64,000 bases of DNA from Lepidurus packardi (GCA_023053545.1 JAKZAN010000005.1:558001-622000); one strand, 5' to 3'; positions 1 through 11,272 are shown, counted from the stretch's first letter. Translations and numbers: made by a program. The notes: generated by a model from the sequence alone, not told the origin.

Positions 1-2578
1 TCAATAAATCATTGATTAAGTCAGTAATTCATTAATTAAGTCAGTATTTCATGAGTTAAGTCAGTAGTTCATTAATTTACTCAGTAATTTAATGAATTAT
101 TTCAGTAATTCATGAATTAAGTCAGTAATTCATGAATTAGGTGAGTAATTCATTAATTAAGTCAGTAATTCATGAACCAAGACAGTAATTCATGAATTAG
201 GTGAGTAATTCAGTAATTAAGTCAGTAAATCATGAACCAAGACAGTAATTCATGAACCAAGACAGTAATTCATGAATTAGGTGAGTAATTCAGTAATTAA
301 GTCAGTAAATCATGAACCAAGACAGTAATTCATGAATTAAGAAAGTAATTCATTACTTTAGTCAGTAATTCTTGAATTAAGTCAGTAATTCATGAATTAA
401 TTCCGTAATTCATGAATTAAGTCAGCAGTTCACTAATTTAGTCAGTTATTGATTATTTAAGTCAGTTATTCAATAATTAAGTCAGTAAATCATTGATTAA
501 GTCAGTAATTCATTAATTAAGTCAGTATTTCATGAGTTAAGTCAGTAGTTCATTAATATACTCAGTAATTCATGAATTAAGTCAGTAATTCATTAATTAA
601 GTCAGTAGTTCATTAATTTAGTCAGTAATTCATAAATTATGTCAGTAATTAATTAATTATGTCAGTAAATCATGAATTAAGTCAGTAATTCATGAATAAA
701 GTCAGTAGTTCATTAATTTTGTCAGTAATTCATGAATTATGTCAGTTTTTCATGAATTAAATCAGTAATTCATGAATTAAGTCAGTAATTCATGAATTAA
801 GTTAGTAATTCATGAATTAAGTCAGTAAATCATTAATTAAGTCAGAAATTCATGAATTAAGTCAGTAATTCATTAATTAAGTCAGTAATTCAGTAATTAA
901 GTCAGTAAATCATGAACCAAGACAGTAATTCATGAATTAAGAAAGTAATTCATGACTTAAGTCAGTAATTCTTGAATTAAGTCAGTAATTCATGAATTAA
1001 TTCCGTAATTCATGAATTAAGTCAGTAGTTCATTAATTTAGTCAGTTATTGATTATTTAAGTCAGTTATTCAATAATTAAGTCAGTTATTCAATAATGAA
1101 GTCAATAAATCATTGATTAAGTCAGTAATTCATTAATTAAGTCAGTATTTCATGAGTTAAGTCAGTAGTTCATTAATTTACTCAGTAATTCATGAATTAT
1201 TTCAGTAATTCATGAATTAAGTCAGTAATTCATGAATTAGGTGAGTAATTCATTAATTAAGTCAGTAATTCATGAACCAAGACAGTAATTCATGAATTAG
1301 GTGAGTAATTCAGTAATTAAGTCAGTAAATCATGAACCAAGACAGTAATTCATGAACCAAGACAGTAATTCATGAATTAGGTGAGTAATTCAGTAATTAA
1401 GTCAGTAAATCATGAACCAAGACAGTAATTCATGAATTAAGAAAGTAATTCATTACTTTAGTCAGTAATTCTTGAATTAAGTCAGTAATTCATGAATTAA
1501 TTCCGTAATTCATGAATTAAGTCAGCAGTTCATTAATTTAGTCAGTTATTGATTATTTAAGTCAGTTATTCAATAATTAAGTCAGTAAATCATTGATTAA
1601 GTCAGTAATTCATAAATTAAGACAGTATTTCATGAGTTAAGTCAGTAGTTCATTAATTTACTCAGTAATTCATGAATTAAGTCAGTAATACATGAATTAA
1701 GTCAGTAATTCATTAAATAAGTAAGTAGTTCATGACTTAAGTCAGTAATTCATGAATTAAGTCAGGAGTTCATTAATTAGGTCAGTAATTCATGAATTAA
1801 GTCAGTAATTCATGAATTAAGTCAGTAATTCATGAATTAAGTCAGGAGTTCATTAATTAGGTCAGTAATTCATGAATTAAGTCAGTAATTCATGAATTAA
1901 GTCAGTAATTCATGAATTAAGTCAGTAGTTAATTAATTTAGTCAGTAATTCATAAATTATGTCAGTAATTAATTAATTATGTCAGTAAATCATGAATTAA
2001 GTCAGTAATTCATGAATTAAGTTCAGTAGTTCATTAATTTTGTCAGTAAGTCATGAATTATGTCAGTTTTTCATGAATAAAATCAGTAATTCATGAATTA
2101 AGTCAGTAATTCATGAATTAAGTTAGTAATTCATGAATTAAGTCAGTAATTCATTAATTAAGTCAGTAATTCATGAATTAGGTGATTAATTCATTATTTA
2201 AGTCAGTAATTCATGAACCAAGACAGTAATTCATGAATTAAGAAAGTAATTCATGATATTAGTCAATAGTTCATGACTTAAGTCAGTAATTCATGAATTA
2301 AGTCAGTAATTCATGAAATAAGTCAGTAATTCATGAATTAATTCCGTAATTCATGAATTAAGTCAGTAGTTCAATTAATTTAGTCAGTAATTCATTATTT
2401 AAGTCAGTTATTCAATAATTAAGTCATAAAATCATTGATTAAGTCAGTAATTCATGAAATAAGTCAGTATTTCATGAATTAAGTCAGTAGTTTATTAATT
2501 TACTCAGTAATTCATGAATTATGTCAGTAATTCATGAACTAAGTCTGTAATTCATAAATTAATTCAGTAGTTCATGAG
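1..2578. repeat. Satellite A array, block 1 (20-bp unit)
   Basis: Tandem array of a 20-bp AT-rich unit close to GTCAGTAATTCATGAATTAA, with variants such as ..CATTAATTAA, ..CATGAACCAA and ..GTGAGTAATTC. The core AATTCATGAATT is a perfect 12-bp palindrome. A higher-order repeat is visible: 121-420 is repeated without visible change at 1221-1520, giving a 1,100-bp period (55 units). Period 20 puts stops in every frame, so there is no coding potential. The array ends at the poly(T) of LINE A. Confidence 0.97.
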
Positions 2579-5462
2579 TTTTTTTTTGTTTAAATTAATA
2601 TTGGCGTATAGGAATAAGCCTGTTGCCAAAGTTTATTATTAAAAATGTACATTTAAAACCGGGTAGGGGAAAGGGGGATAACAGAATGCTGTCACATTGG
2701 GCGGCCTTCGTAAACTGGCAAGCCCTATCACCGTAGAGAGTTAAAGCTCGAAACTTCAAGAGTGGAAAACGCTATAAATTAAAACTTGGGCACAATCTAA
2801 TATTCACCTGTTTATAACCAGGCTTTTCCTTCGTTGCATATCTTTTGGCATTGCTTAGAAAGGTTTCTACATAAGGGAAGGCTCTTGGATAGGTAAGGAA
2901 CTGGGCTGGAGAGAAATGGATTTGATTTTCACATAATGATTTGATTAGTTTAGCGCGTGCTTTGTTAAGCCATCAACAATGTATGAAAATGTGCGCTAGA
3001 CTTTGCTTTTTGTGAGTTGAGCAGGGGCAGCAGGAAAACTCCGCTTTTCCAATTTTCTGGAGATGTTGTAAATTGGGTTAGTGCTGTGTTCTAGCTCTGA
3101 TGATCTGAGCTACCATAGCGTGAGGCAGTTTATTTGTGCATATCGGTTTTTCTGAAAGGGATACATTTAGTTGACGAATGTTCAGGGTGAGTAAGGATGA
3201 TGTCCACTCTTCTTCCCAGAGCGTATGTGTACGTTTGCTTATTGTTTTCACAGCCATTGCACTTTTGGGAATATTATCTAGGAAGATCACCTTAGTTAAT
3301 GAGTGCATTTGCTCTTCGCACGGTCTGTATCTTTTCCTTCTTGCGTTCACACACACTCCGGTGGGTAGTTTTGAGTAGTATCTCAAGAGGCATTCTTTTA
3401 TTTGCAAAGACAAGGGTAATTTTCCAGCTTCTGACTCAAGTACTATCGTAGGGGTGGTGACGAAAGCACCCGTGACTGCTAGTAGTGCCAATCTGTGTAG
3501 TGGGTATATTGGTCTTAATGATGACTTAGGGGCATTACACCATGCCGCTGCTCCATAGAGCAGAGTAGGATAAACAGTGGCTTTTACCAGGGTGTGGATA
3601 AGGTCGCACGTGATAAAAGGTGAAATGCTTTTGATTTTTTGTATCACTGCTACTGTCTTTGAGCATCTTGCTCCTAGGCCACGCATATGATTTGCCCAAG
3701 TTAGCCTTTCGTCCAAGATAAGGCCCAAGTATCGTACTGAGCTTTTTGGACCGAATTCCTCGTTTTCCTTTAGAGGGGGGAGCTGTCTGGTTGGTGTTTT
3801 CTGGAGAAGTGGATTAGCTCTGTTTTTTCCCTGCTAAATTGAAGGTTTAGTTGTTTTCTCCATTTTTCGACAGTTGTAATGCAAGACTGTAAGATCCTAA
3901 CATTCACTTCCCCAGAAGATCCAGTAGTGTATAACAGTAGGTCATCCGCGAATGCAAGTATCCTGAAACGCTTTTGCTTGAGGAGGGAAAGAACTCCGTT
4001 TACGTAAACCACGAAAAATATCGGTGATAAAGGGGAACCTTGCGGAACACCCTTAGGAACATGAAAGATTACACTCTTGCTGTGGCCATTTTCTATGTAA
4101 GCTAACCTCTTGCTTAGGAAACTTTCAAGCCATTTGATAATGTATTGGGGTATCCGCATTTGTTGTAACTTTTGAACAAGTTTTTTATGATTTACATTAC
4201 CGAATGCCCCGCGTATGTCAAGTAGAAGGGCTGAGGATATTTTTCCCTTGTCAAATCCCTTCAGCACGGCAGTACTCAATTCTAGGAGGGCATGGGTAGT
4301 GGACCTTTTTTCCGGAAACCCCACTGACTGTCGGCCAACTTTCCTTCTGATTCCAGTAAATTTGTGAGTTTTATCGCAATTAGTTTTTCAATAAGTTTTC
4401 CTAGAGTGGAGAGCAGGGCAATTGGTCTGAAGCTCCTGTGGTTGGTGTAGCTCGGTTTCATTGGTTTCGGGATTGCCAGTACTTTCGCTAACTTCCACTG
4501 ACTGGGAAAGTAAGCCAACTTAATCGAGGCATTGAAGATCAATTGCACCGGAATTTTTATTGCTGGTCAGACATTTTTTAGTACTAACGCTTGAATTCCA
4601 TCGCAGCCAGGTGCTTTTGCTGACGGAATTTCTTTTAAGGCGCAGTGTATTTCTTCCATAGTTAGTAGGGAAGGTGAGCTCCGGTGAAAGTGCGTTCGAG
4701 TCCGCCTATGGCAGAGGGCGTTTCCTGGGGTGGATAAGTTGAGTATCTCACCTTCTAGCATCTTTTCGCCAAGGTAATTAAGTTTTGTTTGTTCGGATTC
4801 GTAAGGCTGAGCGTTTTCGTCACGGAGAAGTTCTAACAGTGCTGGAGAAGGGGTATTTTTGAATTTTTTATTTAACGCCCAAATGTATTTCGGGTTTGGC
4901 GCTTTGGTAATATTCTTCCAGTGTTTCGATTTATTTTCCCTGCATTTTGTACGGTAGTAGTTTCTAGCGTCCTTCCAGATTTGCTCGTAATTAGTTAACC
5001 TTGTCTCCCGGAATGTTTTGAGGGCTTTGGCCGCCGACTTTCGAAGTTGTCGGAGTTCTTTTGTAAACCAAATGTTCTTCCTCGAATCTAACTTCTTTTT
5101 AGGTACGTATTTTTCCATGTTCTTTTTTATTGACTCGGTTAGGAGCTCCACTGCTCTTTCAATGTTCTCTTGACTGTTCAGTCCAGTGAAGACAAGTGCA
5201 TCTTTCGCTAGTTGTATAGCCAAGTCCCTGTTTAGCTCTTTACATTCAGCTTTTTCTTATAACCATCTCATGGCTTGAGGGTTATTGTGGTCCTGCCAGC
5301 AGTCGTGTTCTAACATTATGGCTGAGTGGTCAGATTCATTGTAGTAAAGAGAGTTGTCGATTAGTGACAGGTGAGTTGACGAGGAGGCTAGTGGGGTTGC
5401 GAAGGTCAGATCTATTGTTGATGAGTGTCCACGTTCGTTGAGTAATGTGGGGATGTTCCAAG

Positions 5463-5470
5463 GGTTTAAC
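5463..5470. repeat. Target-site duplication of P1, left (GGTTTAAC)
   Basis: GGTTTAAC lies immediately before the left terminal inverted repeat of P1 and is repeated at 6260-6267 immediately after the right one. Removing the element and one copy rejoins the LINE A endonuclease coding sequence (..LLNPWN.. region) in frame, which confirms the boundaries. Confidence 0.9.
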
Positions 5471-6259
5471 CACAGTATAACAGTTTACACAGTATGGTAA
5501 CAGGGGTATCCTTCCAATGTTAAGGTTTTCTGACAAATCTCTCGGTCCCAAGAGGATGTGAGGGTACGAAGGTTTATATGGGGGGATGGATTCCCAGACT
5601 GTGCCATGTACCCCCATGTAGGCATTCCTAATCTACTAGAAAAAGGGTTCAAGAAGAGAACAAAACATTCACAAAACGGGTGACTGATGACCTTTCTCTC
5701 GGGCACTCTGATGAGTTTTGGGCTGACGTAGGGTCCTACCGGCAACGCGCGCATTTGAAAGTGTTAAGAAAAATGCTAAACTTGCAAAAGTTAGTAACAT
5801 TTAGGAACAGTTGCAAAGTACCAATGTAATGGATAACTCGTATATAGACATAAATAGTCATAACAACACATATAGACATTAATATACATATGTATTTTAT
5901 AGTATATGGGGTTAAACCTGTATACTATAAAACACCTATGTATGGGTTGCAAAAGAGACTGCCTCCTCGTGGCGCAACCTCGGTAACGCGAAATAGTCTA
6001 GAATGTGTATACGTGTTGTTCTTTGACCTAGTTAATTCATCTTTTATTTTAAGCTCACATAGTTTAAAGAAATAGATTTAAATTACGCGCTTTGTAAACC
6101 GTCGTGACCTTTTTGAACTGCACTGGGAGGTTTGCGAATGTACCCTTTCGTCTTCTGGCCTTTGAGCTGAATATTGCTCTGGGGACTGAGAAGGTCGTCA
6201 GAAAACCTTAACATTGGAAGATAGCCCTGTTACCATACTGTGTAAACCTCTATACTTTG
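5471..6259 (+). mobile_element. P1: non-autonomous TIR DNA transposon, 789 bp
   Basis: Bounded by terminal inverted repeats beginning CACAGTATA on the left and ending TATACTTTG on the right. The inverted repeat continues inward through a CACAGTATGGTAAC block and a TATCTTCCAATGTTAAG-like block. It is flanked by an 8-bp direct repeat, GGTTTAAC. Inside are a left region shared with P2, P3 and P4, a short remnant of the transposase tail ending AKVSNI-stop at about 5803, and an internal hairpin (TTTTATAGTATA / TATACTATAAAA, about 5893-5931). It is an internal deletion derivative of the family represented by P4. TIRs plus 8-bp duplications fit the P or hAT superfamilies; the superfamily is not proven. 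Confidence 0.88.
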
Positions 6260-6267
6260 GGTTTAAC
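6260..6267. repeat. Target-site duplication of P1, right (GGTTTAAC)
   Basis: Second copy of the 8-bp duplication that flanks P1; see 5463-5470. Confidence 0.9.
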
Positions 6268-6672
6268 AGTGACCAGTTGGAGTTCGTAGCTATAGTGAAC
6301 AGCTTGTGGCCTGACGAATCCGGTTGTTTGTCTTCCCACATCCAGTGATGGACGTTGAAGTCCCCTGATATTACGAAGCGTTGGCTGAATTGTCCGTATT
6401 TTGAGGTAATTTCTTCTATAATCTTGTCTATTTCAACCGTATGACGTCTCTAGATTCCCACAAGGGTAGTAAATGAAGATGGTGAGTTGCTGATGCGTAA
6501 GACAGCGTATAGTTCTTCAACAGCAATGATTGAGACGTTCGGATTATAGAGGTTCTTCAGGACTATTACGCCTTTATATTCGGTTGCAGGGGAAATTACC
6601 GAAAAGCCGTCAATATTTGATGGAGTGATATGAGCTGGCGGTTCAAAGACTATTGTTACGATTGTTGAAATG

Positions 6673-7035
6673 TGTTAGGGTTAGAAAGTCGGTTATAAGT
6701 TATTTTTAGATAGGGTTTGGTTTTGTGGCACGTGCAGTTGCCTTTATAAAGTTTCTTCTTGTCCCCATGTTGGTTTTTCCCCTTTGGTTGTGTTCCCCAA
6801 AATAAAAGCAGACCCCAAGTCGCAAACGGGGGCTGTCGAAAAGCTGCTGTAGTTCTGTCCGTTAGTCGTAAGCAAGTTGGTTAGTCAGTCGGAACCATGT
6901 TGGTTAGTTGTTAAGTAAGTTGGTTAGTCGATGACTAGAGAGTTTCCCTTGCTCCCTTTATCCCGTTGCTATTCCCCTTGTGTAAGCTACCTCCCCCATT
7001 GACAATAAACGCCTTCGAGCATAAAGACGATAACA
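6673..7035 (+). repeat. Gypsy-1 5' LTR
   Basis: About 363 bp from TGTTAGGG to ..GATAACA, placed between LINE A sequence and the primer binding site. It contains a TATA-like TTTATAAA at 6743-6750, an AATAAA polyadenylation signal at 7004-7009, and several copies of an AAGTTGGTTAGTC-like motif between about 6870 and 6935. The left boundary is set by the TG start and the end of recognisable endonuclease sequence, and could be off by several bases because the partner LTR is missing. Confidence 0.65.
6743..6750 (+). promoter_or_regulatory. TATA-like box in gypsy-1 LTR
   Basis: TTTATAAA lies 70 bp into the LTR, a plausible core promoter for the element. It is a short motif and is supported mainly by its position. 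Confidence 0.4.
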
Positions 7036-7050
7036 TTCAGCGGTGGGATA
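7036..7050 (+). other. Gypsy-1 primer binding site (tRNA-Leu-like)
   Basis: TTCAGCGGTGGGATA follows the LTR end directly. The same string follows the LTR end of gypsy-2 at 11599-11613. CAGCGGTGGGAT is the complement of the ATCCCACCGCTG 3' arm typical of eukaryotic tRNA-Leu, so these elements probably prime from tRNA-Leu, with the usual TGG of the CCA end not conserved. The tRNA identity is inferred from general tRNA knowledge. Confidence 0.6.
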
Positions 7051-7244
7051 GCAGCCCGGATTGTGACCGTGTAGTGGCGTCGAACAGTGACCTTGCCCGT
7101 GGAAGAGTTATCCGGTAGCTCTAACAGTTGTGACCAGAACTGGTGAACGTGATCGGTTGGCGTGTTACCTGCGAGTTAAAAATCGTGGATTCCCAATCAC
7201 TGTGGGGAGTTTTGCCGTTTGCCTTGGTGGATTACGGTTTCGCT

Positions 7245-10003
7245 ATGTCGGCAAATAAGGCTTTGATCACACCCCCGGAATTTGATGGAACGACGGACTT
7301 TACTAGGTTTATGGACCGATTTCGCAAGGTTGCTACCGCAAATGGATGGACAGACCTGCAGTGTTTTAAAGTTCTTCCCGCGTTGTTGAGAGGTGATGCC
7401 GAGTGTGTTTTGGATACTGTGGCCGAGCCACCTTCGTCGTATGCAACTCTTGTCGAGAGTTTGGAGAAGATATTTCAGCCGAAGACATCTCGCCGCCTAA
7501 GGCTTATGGATTTCAACCGGAGGATTTTGCGTCGTGAAGAATCCGCCCGAGCATACGCCAGTGACCTGCGGCACCTGTTCAAGATGTCGACTCCAGAGAT
7601 TACCGACGAGAAGATCGTGGACCGTTTTGTAATGGAACGGTTTGTCCAGGGATTGCCCGAAGGATGGCGTGTACAGGTCTACGACGCGCGGTTGGAGTGT
7701 TTGGAGGGGTATATCGAGATGATGAATTCGATTCGTTCCTCTCGTTTGGCAGCGAAAAATCCTGGTTCGTCTGGTTTGTTTGGTTCGTCTGGTTCTGCGT
7801 CTGGAGTCGCAAACCGTCAAGTCTCAGTAGGTAAAGAGGCCGAGGGTGAACGCAAAACCGTAAGTCACAAGCCCTTTCGTTGTTACGGGTGTAATGGTGA
7901 AGGACACGTTCGAAAGAACTGTCCTGTGTGGTGTAGCAAGTGTACCCTGAAGGGTCACGAGGCTGGTAATTGTCGCACGCGTTGTCGAAAGTGCAAAGAA
8001 GTCGGGCATTTAGCCAAGGTTTGCCCAAAGCAGGGTAATGGTAATCAGCCGGTAGTACGTCGTTTGGTCACAGAACCATGTCCTATGTTGACGGTAAAAG
8101 TAAACGGTGTCAGCGGTAACGCTGTGGTTGACACAGGTAGCCAAAGTTCCCTAATTAGCGAGGCCTATGCCGACAGGATCTCGAGATTGGCAGTTAGGGA
8201 TACGACGCGAGAAGTATCTACTGCTAAGCGTAGTACCAGACTGGAGACAAGGGGTGAGACGACTATAGAGCTTAAGTGGGGACCACGTGGTTGCCGGACA
8301 GTAGATGTTTTGATAGTCGATTGCTCTGATGATGTTATTATCGGTATGGACTTCCTGAAGACATGCTATGCTAGGATCGATATCGGTCAAGGTGTGTTAG
8401 AGCTGGATGGCGAGGTTGTCCCAGAGTTAAACTTTAATGGCGTCATTGAAGTACGCGAAACAGTTGTGCTTGATCCTGACACGGAGATGGTTATTTCAGC
8501 CACTCTCCGTAAGCCTTTTGGTTGTAGGCGGTTGACGGGAGGCGAAACCATGTTGATTGAACCGGGTACTAACCTCCTTGAAAAAGGTTTGTTGGTAGCG
8601 AGAGCGTGTGTATCCGACACCGCCGTGAGTGTGCCCATTGTTGTATGTAATGTGAGTGAAAGCCCCGTTAGCCTGGAAGAGGGTGAAATGTTAGGTGCAG
8701 TTTCCGTGGCTATGATGGCAGATGAAATTCTCCCACCGTTAAAGGGTAGTGTAGATGCGAAGCAGGGGTGGTTACCCCCATTGCCTGAGTTAAGGGGTAA
8801 ACAATTGCGGCAAGCTAGTGGTTTACTCAGTAGGTTTAAAGAAATTTTCGCTCTAAGCGGTCAAGTTGGTAAAGTGGAAGGGGTAACTCATAAGATTGAG
8901 ACTACAGCTAAGCCTATTAAGCAAGCTCCGTATAGGATTCCCATACATTTAAAAGACGTGGTCAACACGCAGATTAGCGAGATGCTTGAGAGCAGGATCA
9001 TCGAGCCTAGTAGTTCCCCCTGGGCGAGTCCAATTGTACTGGTTCACAAAAAAGACGGAACCTACCGTTTCTGTGTAGACTTTAGGAAAGTGAACGAAGT
9101 CACCAAGAAAGACAGTTTCCCGTTACCCAGGATGGACGATCTGTTAGGGGCGGTAGGAAAGGCGACGTGGTTTACAAGCCTTGATCAGAAGAGTGGCTAC
9201 TGGCAAGTGCCTTTAGCTGAAGACTCAAAGGAGATTACAGCCTTCACAACTGGTGACAACCTCTATCAGTTTAACGTTCTCCCGTTCGGGCTTTGTAACG
9301 CCCCTGGTACGTTTCAGCGTTTGATGAATAGAGTGCTTATGGGTCTGACCTGGCACTCGGTGTTGGTGTATCTAGATGACGTTCTTATTTTTAGCAACTC
9401 GTTTGAACAGCACATGGCTGACGTGGAAGTTGTTTTAGAGCGTTTGAATGTAAGTGGTGTTAAGCTGAACCCACAGAAATGTAAGTTCTTTGCGAAGAAA
9501 GTTGAGTTCCTGGGTCATGCATTGAGCCCTGAGGGGGTTAGACCAACGCACCAGAAGACGGAAGCAATTCGGCAGTGGCCTCAACCCCGTGATATAAGGC
9601 AGGTTAGACAGTTTTTAGGGTTCGGCGGATATTACAGGCATTTTGTTCCTCTATTTGCACAGTTAGCCGAACCGTTATTTAGGTTAACGAAGAAAGATGA
9701 ACCCTTTCTCTGGTCTGACCCTTGCGAAAAGTCTTTCCAGTCGCTTAAGCGGGTGTTATGTGCGGAACCTGTGTTAAGAAGCCCCGATATAAAAAAAACT
9801 TTCGTGTTGACGACTGATGCATGCCAGTCAGGGTGGGGTGCCGTGTTGGCACAAGAGGATGACAACAGTCATGAGTTTGCAATAGCCTATGCGTCAAGGT
9901 TATGGAAACCCGCGGAAAGGAATTATAGCACGACCGAGCAAGAGTTTCTTGCGTTATTAAGTGGTATCGAGAAGTTTAGGCATTTTCTGTTAGGTCGCGC
10001 GTT
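7245..10003 (+). pseudogene. Gypsy-1 gag-pol, open but truncated in RNase H
   Basis: Single open frame. The ATG at 7245 (MSANK..) is preferred over the in-frame ATG at 7143 because the gypsy-2 protein starts at the equivalent position. Domains in order: capsid-like gag (about residues 1-180), three CCHC zinc knuckles (CYGCNGEGHVRKNC, CSKCTLKGHEAGNC, CRKCKEVGHLAKVC), aspartic protease with VDTGS, reverse transcriptase with FVDFRKVN-type start (CVDFRKVNEV), SLDQKSGYWQ, LPFGLCNAPGTFQ and the catalytic YLDD, and the start of RNase H (TTDACQSGWGAVL). Homology stops at about 10003; the last 30 residues of the frame are read from LINE A sequence. No internal stop is present up to that point. No envelope gene is visible. 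Confidence 0.9.
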
Positions 10004-10172
10004 GGTCTTTAATAAAGAGCTTTTTGCAAGTAGAGCATTCGATTTTCTTTTGGTTTTCGGTGTTTTGGACTTCAGTTTCGCAATCCGTAGGGTCTAAGCT
10101 TGCTTTTGCGTTGGTAAGATTGGGTGGCTAGGTTGAATTGGATTCCAGCACTGAAGCCGGTTCATCCGCCAT
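10004..10172 (-). pseudogene. LINE A ORF1, N-terminal remnant
   Basis: Read on the minus strand from the ATG at 10170-10172 (MADEPASV..), with one in-frame TAG after 14 codons, ending in CSTCKKLFIKD at the gypsy-1 junction. The ending aligns with CHTCGVLFKKDKP of LINE D ORF1 (46462-47781), identifying this as the start of ORF1 with a CxxC zinc-binding-like motif. The rest of ORF1, including the CCHC knuckles, is lost. A GC-rich inverted repeat (CTGGGCTTGGCCCAG) lies just upstream of the ATG, as in LINE D. Confidence 0.65.
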
Positions 10173-10406
10173 TGTTTACCCTGGGCTTGGCCCAGGCGCT
10201 GTTGGGTGGTGGAGTTGATTTCGCTTTTTAAGGGTTTGTGGTAATGTTGAAGGAGTAATTTGGTTCAGAATTTGAACCAGAGAATGGGGGGGTGGACTGG
10301 GAGAGGTTTGGGGGTGGATGGGTTAAAAGCAAAGTTCAATATTTTTTTAAATTGGCGGGAGCTCACAAAATTCACTTCTGTCACTGGCGGAAGCGAACCG
10401 CGAACC
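10173..10406 (-). other. LINE A 5' leader
   Basis: About 230 bp between the ORF1 start and the satellite B islet. It has no coding frame. I recognise nothing in it beyond the inverted repeat next to the ATG at about 10178-10194. It is assigned to the LINE by position only. Confidence 0.5.
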
Positions 10407-10462
10407 CTAAACTGATTTAAAACCGGTTAAACTGGTTTAAACCGGTCTAAACTGGCTTAAAC
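10407..10462. repeat. Satellite B islet
   Basis: Five to six units of the TTAAACCGG/TTAAACTGG 10-bp repeat between the 5' ends of LINE A and LINE C3. It shows that both LINEs sit in satellite B at their 5' sides. Confidence 0.85.
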
Positions 10463-11272
10463 ACTCCCCTGCACGCAAGCGGTCAGGATAGACGTGTCTT
10501 ACATGTAGTGCGAGTTACCAAAGAAAAAAGTCATTAAAATTAGTAGCAGTTACATAGTTTTTGTGCGTGGTTGTTTAGAAGTTGTGTATTAGTTGTTTTG
10601 GTTGTTGGTATTAGTTGGTTTATTGTTACAGCCGTGATGTTTTGTTACAGCTTTGATGTGTTGTTAGCCGTTTATTATAGAGAGAGGGTGTTAATATAGA
10701 GACAGTTGTGACCAGGCAGCTGCAAACAGCTGGTGGGTTTGGCTTGACGGGCGTGGCTTGAAATCACGACACGTGACGCGACGCGCTTGGGCATTGGTTA
10801 CGGGTTTGTTCTGTTCGTTACGGTTACAGTGATAGTTTTTTGTTCTGGTTTACCAAAAAACCAAAATTACCAAAAAACTGGAGGCAAGCATTGAGAATGC
10901 TTTTTAATCATATACTCGAGTGCGGCACGGTACCTCAAGATTGGTGCAATGCGGTAGTGGTACCTATTTTAAAAGCAGGCAAAGTTAACAATGAAGTGCA
11001 ATCATACAGGCCCATATCCCTTATATCGTGTGTGGCCAAATTGTTCGAAAGAACGCTAGTCAGAAGGCTGAGTTGGATCTCCGAGAAAAGAGGATGGTTC
11101 TCACCGGCGCAGTCAGGTTTCAGACGAGGACGAAGCACGGTGGATCAACTAGTCAGGTTGAGCAATGAAGCTCACCGAGTATTCGAAAAGGGAGAGGTTT
11201 TAATTGCTTTATTTATAGATTTAACAGCTGCGTATGATTTTGCGGCTTCCGAATTGCACGCGATAATACAAG
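10463..11272 (+). mobile_element. LINE C3, NLR-2 lineage, with two large internal deletions
   Basis: Starts with ACTCCCCTGCACGC, the same 5' end as the LINE C copies at 53083 and, inverted, at 32903. The leader (10463 to about 10845) is followed directly by RT sequence, so ORF1 and the endonuclease are deleted. RT then jumps from motif A (TAAYD) to the RNase H helix (ASELHAIIQ) at about 11238. Gypsy-2 begins at 11273, so the rest of the LINE is missing. Small tandem copies of ACCAAAA mark the first deletion junction. Confidence 0.85.
10852..11272 (+). pseudogene. LINE C3 ORF2 fragment (RT fingers fused to RNase H piece)
   Basis: Encodes the RT fingers (CGTVPQDWCNAVVVPILKAG, SYRPISLISCVAKLFERTL, SGFRRGRSTVDQLV) up to motif A FIDLTAAYD, then fuses in frame to ASELHAIIQV from RNase H. 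RT motifs B and C are absent, so no activity is possible. The frame continues by chance into the gypsy-2 LTR as far as 11415. The sequence is very close to the LINE C copies at 28.6-27.7 kb and 55.8-56.8 kb. Confidence 0.85.

Larger units (their letters stand above)
2775..6672 (-). pseudogene. LINE A ORF2 remnant (endonuclease and reverse transcriptase)
   Basis: Broken ORF2 of an APE-type LINE. In element order: endonuclease N-part 6672-6268 (LEPP-like start, GDFNVHHW motif), then the P1 insertion, endonuclease C-part 5462-5230 (NESDHS motif), linker 5223-4567, RT fingers 4548-4282, RT palm 4324-3770 with motif A LDIRGAFGNV, motif B GVPQGSPLSP and motif C FADD, then thumb and tail 3728-2775 ending in a Cys/His-rich tail (CCPC..HIFIHC). 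Breaks seen: an in-frame TAG at 6450-6452 where relatives have Tyr in YRRH, frameshifts near 5230, 4560, 4300 and 3750, a TAA at the 3078 end, and a TGA near 2970 where the copy at 42.7 kb has CGA (CpG decay). Catalytic motifs survive but the frame does not. No RNase H domain is visible. Confidence 0.85.
6673..10003 (+). mobile_element. Gypsy-1: Ty3/gypsy LTR retrotransposon, 3'-truncated
   Basis: Consists of one 5' LTR, a primer binding site, a leader and a gag-pol frame that breaks off inside RNase H. Integrase and the 3' LTR are absent, so the target-site duplication cannot be checked. It interrupts LINE A: ORF2 endonuclease lies to the left and ORF1 N-terminus to the right, so flanking LINE sequence was lost together with the 3' half of the element. 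It is a relative of gypsy-2 (11273-15755) with the same domain order, but clearly a different family member. Confidence 0.88.
2579..10406 (-). mobile_element. LINE A, NLR-1 lineage, composite with nested P1 and gypsy-1
   Basis: A non-LTR retrotransposon read on the minus strand. Its 3' end is the poly(T) at 2579-2587, preceded (in element sense) by the ACAGGC..CCTA motif at about 2609-2623. ORF2 pieces run up to 6672, and the N-terminus and leader of ORF1 reappear at 10004-10406. The middle and C-terminal part of ORF1 is missing. P1 (5471-6259) sits in the endonuclease region and gypsy-1 (6673-10003) between ORF2 and ORF1. Satellite A flanks the 3' end and satellite B the 5' end. The boundary with gypsy-1 on the right is approximate. 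Confidence 0.85.

Noticed and set aside
1-2578. Possible CRISPR array or telomere
   Set aside because: Units are contiguous 20-mers without unique spacers, and the unit is not a telomeric TTAGG type. It is a plain tandem satellite.
5890-6075. 61-codon frame inside P1
   Set aside because: It lies in the right subterminal region with an internal hairpin. It is not kept open in P2 and P4 and is not part of the transposase tail.
7143-7244. Upstream in-frame ATG of gypsy-1 gag
   Set aside because: The 34 extra residues have no counterpart in gypsy-2, whose homologous protein starts at the position equivalent to 7245.
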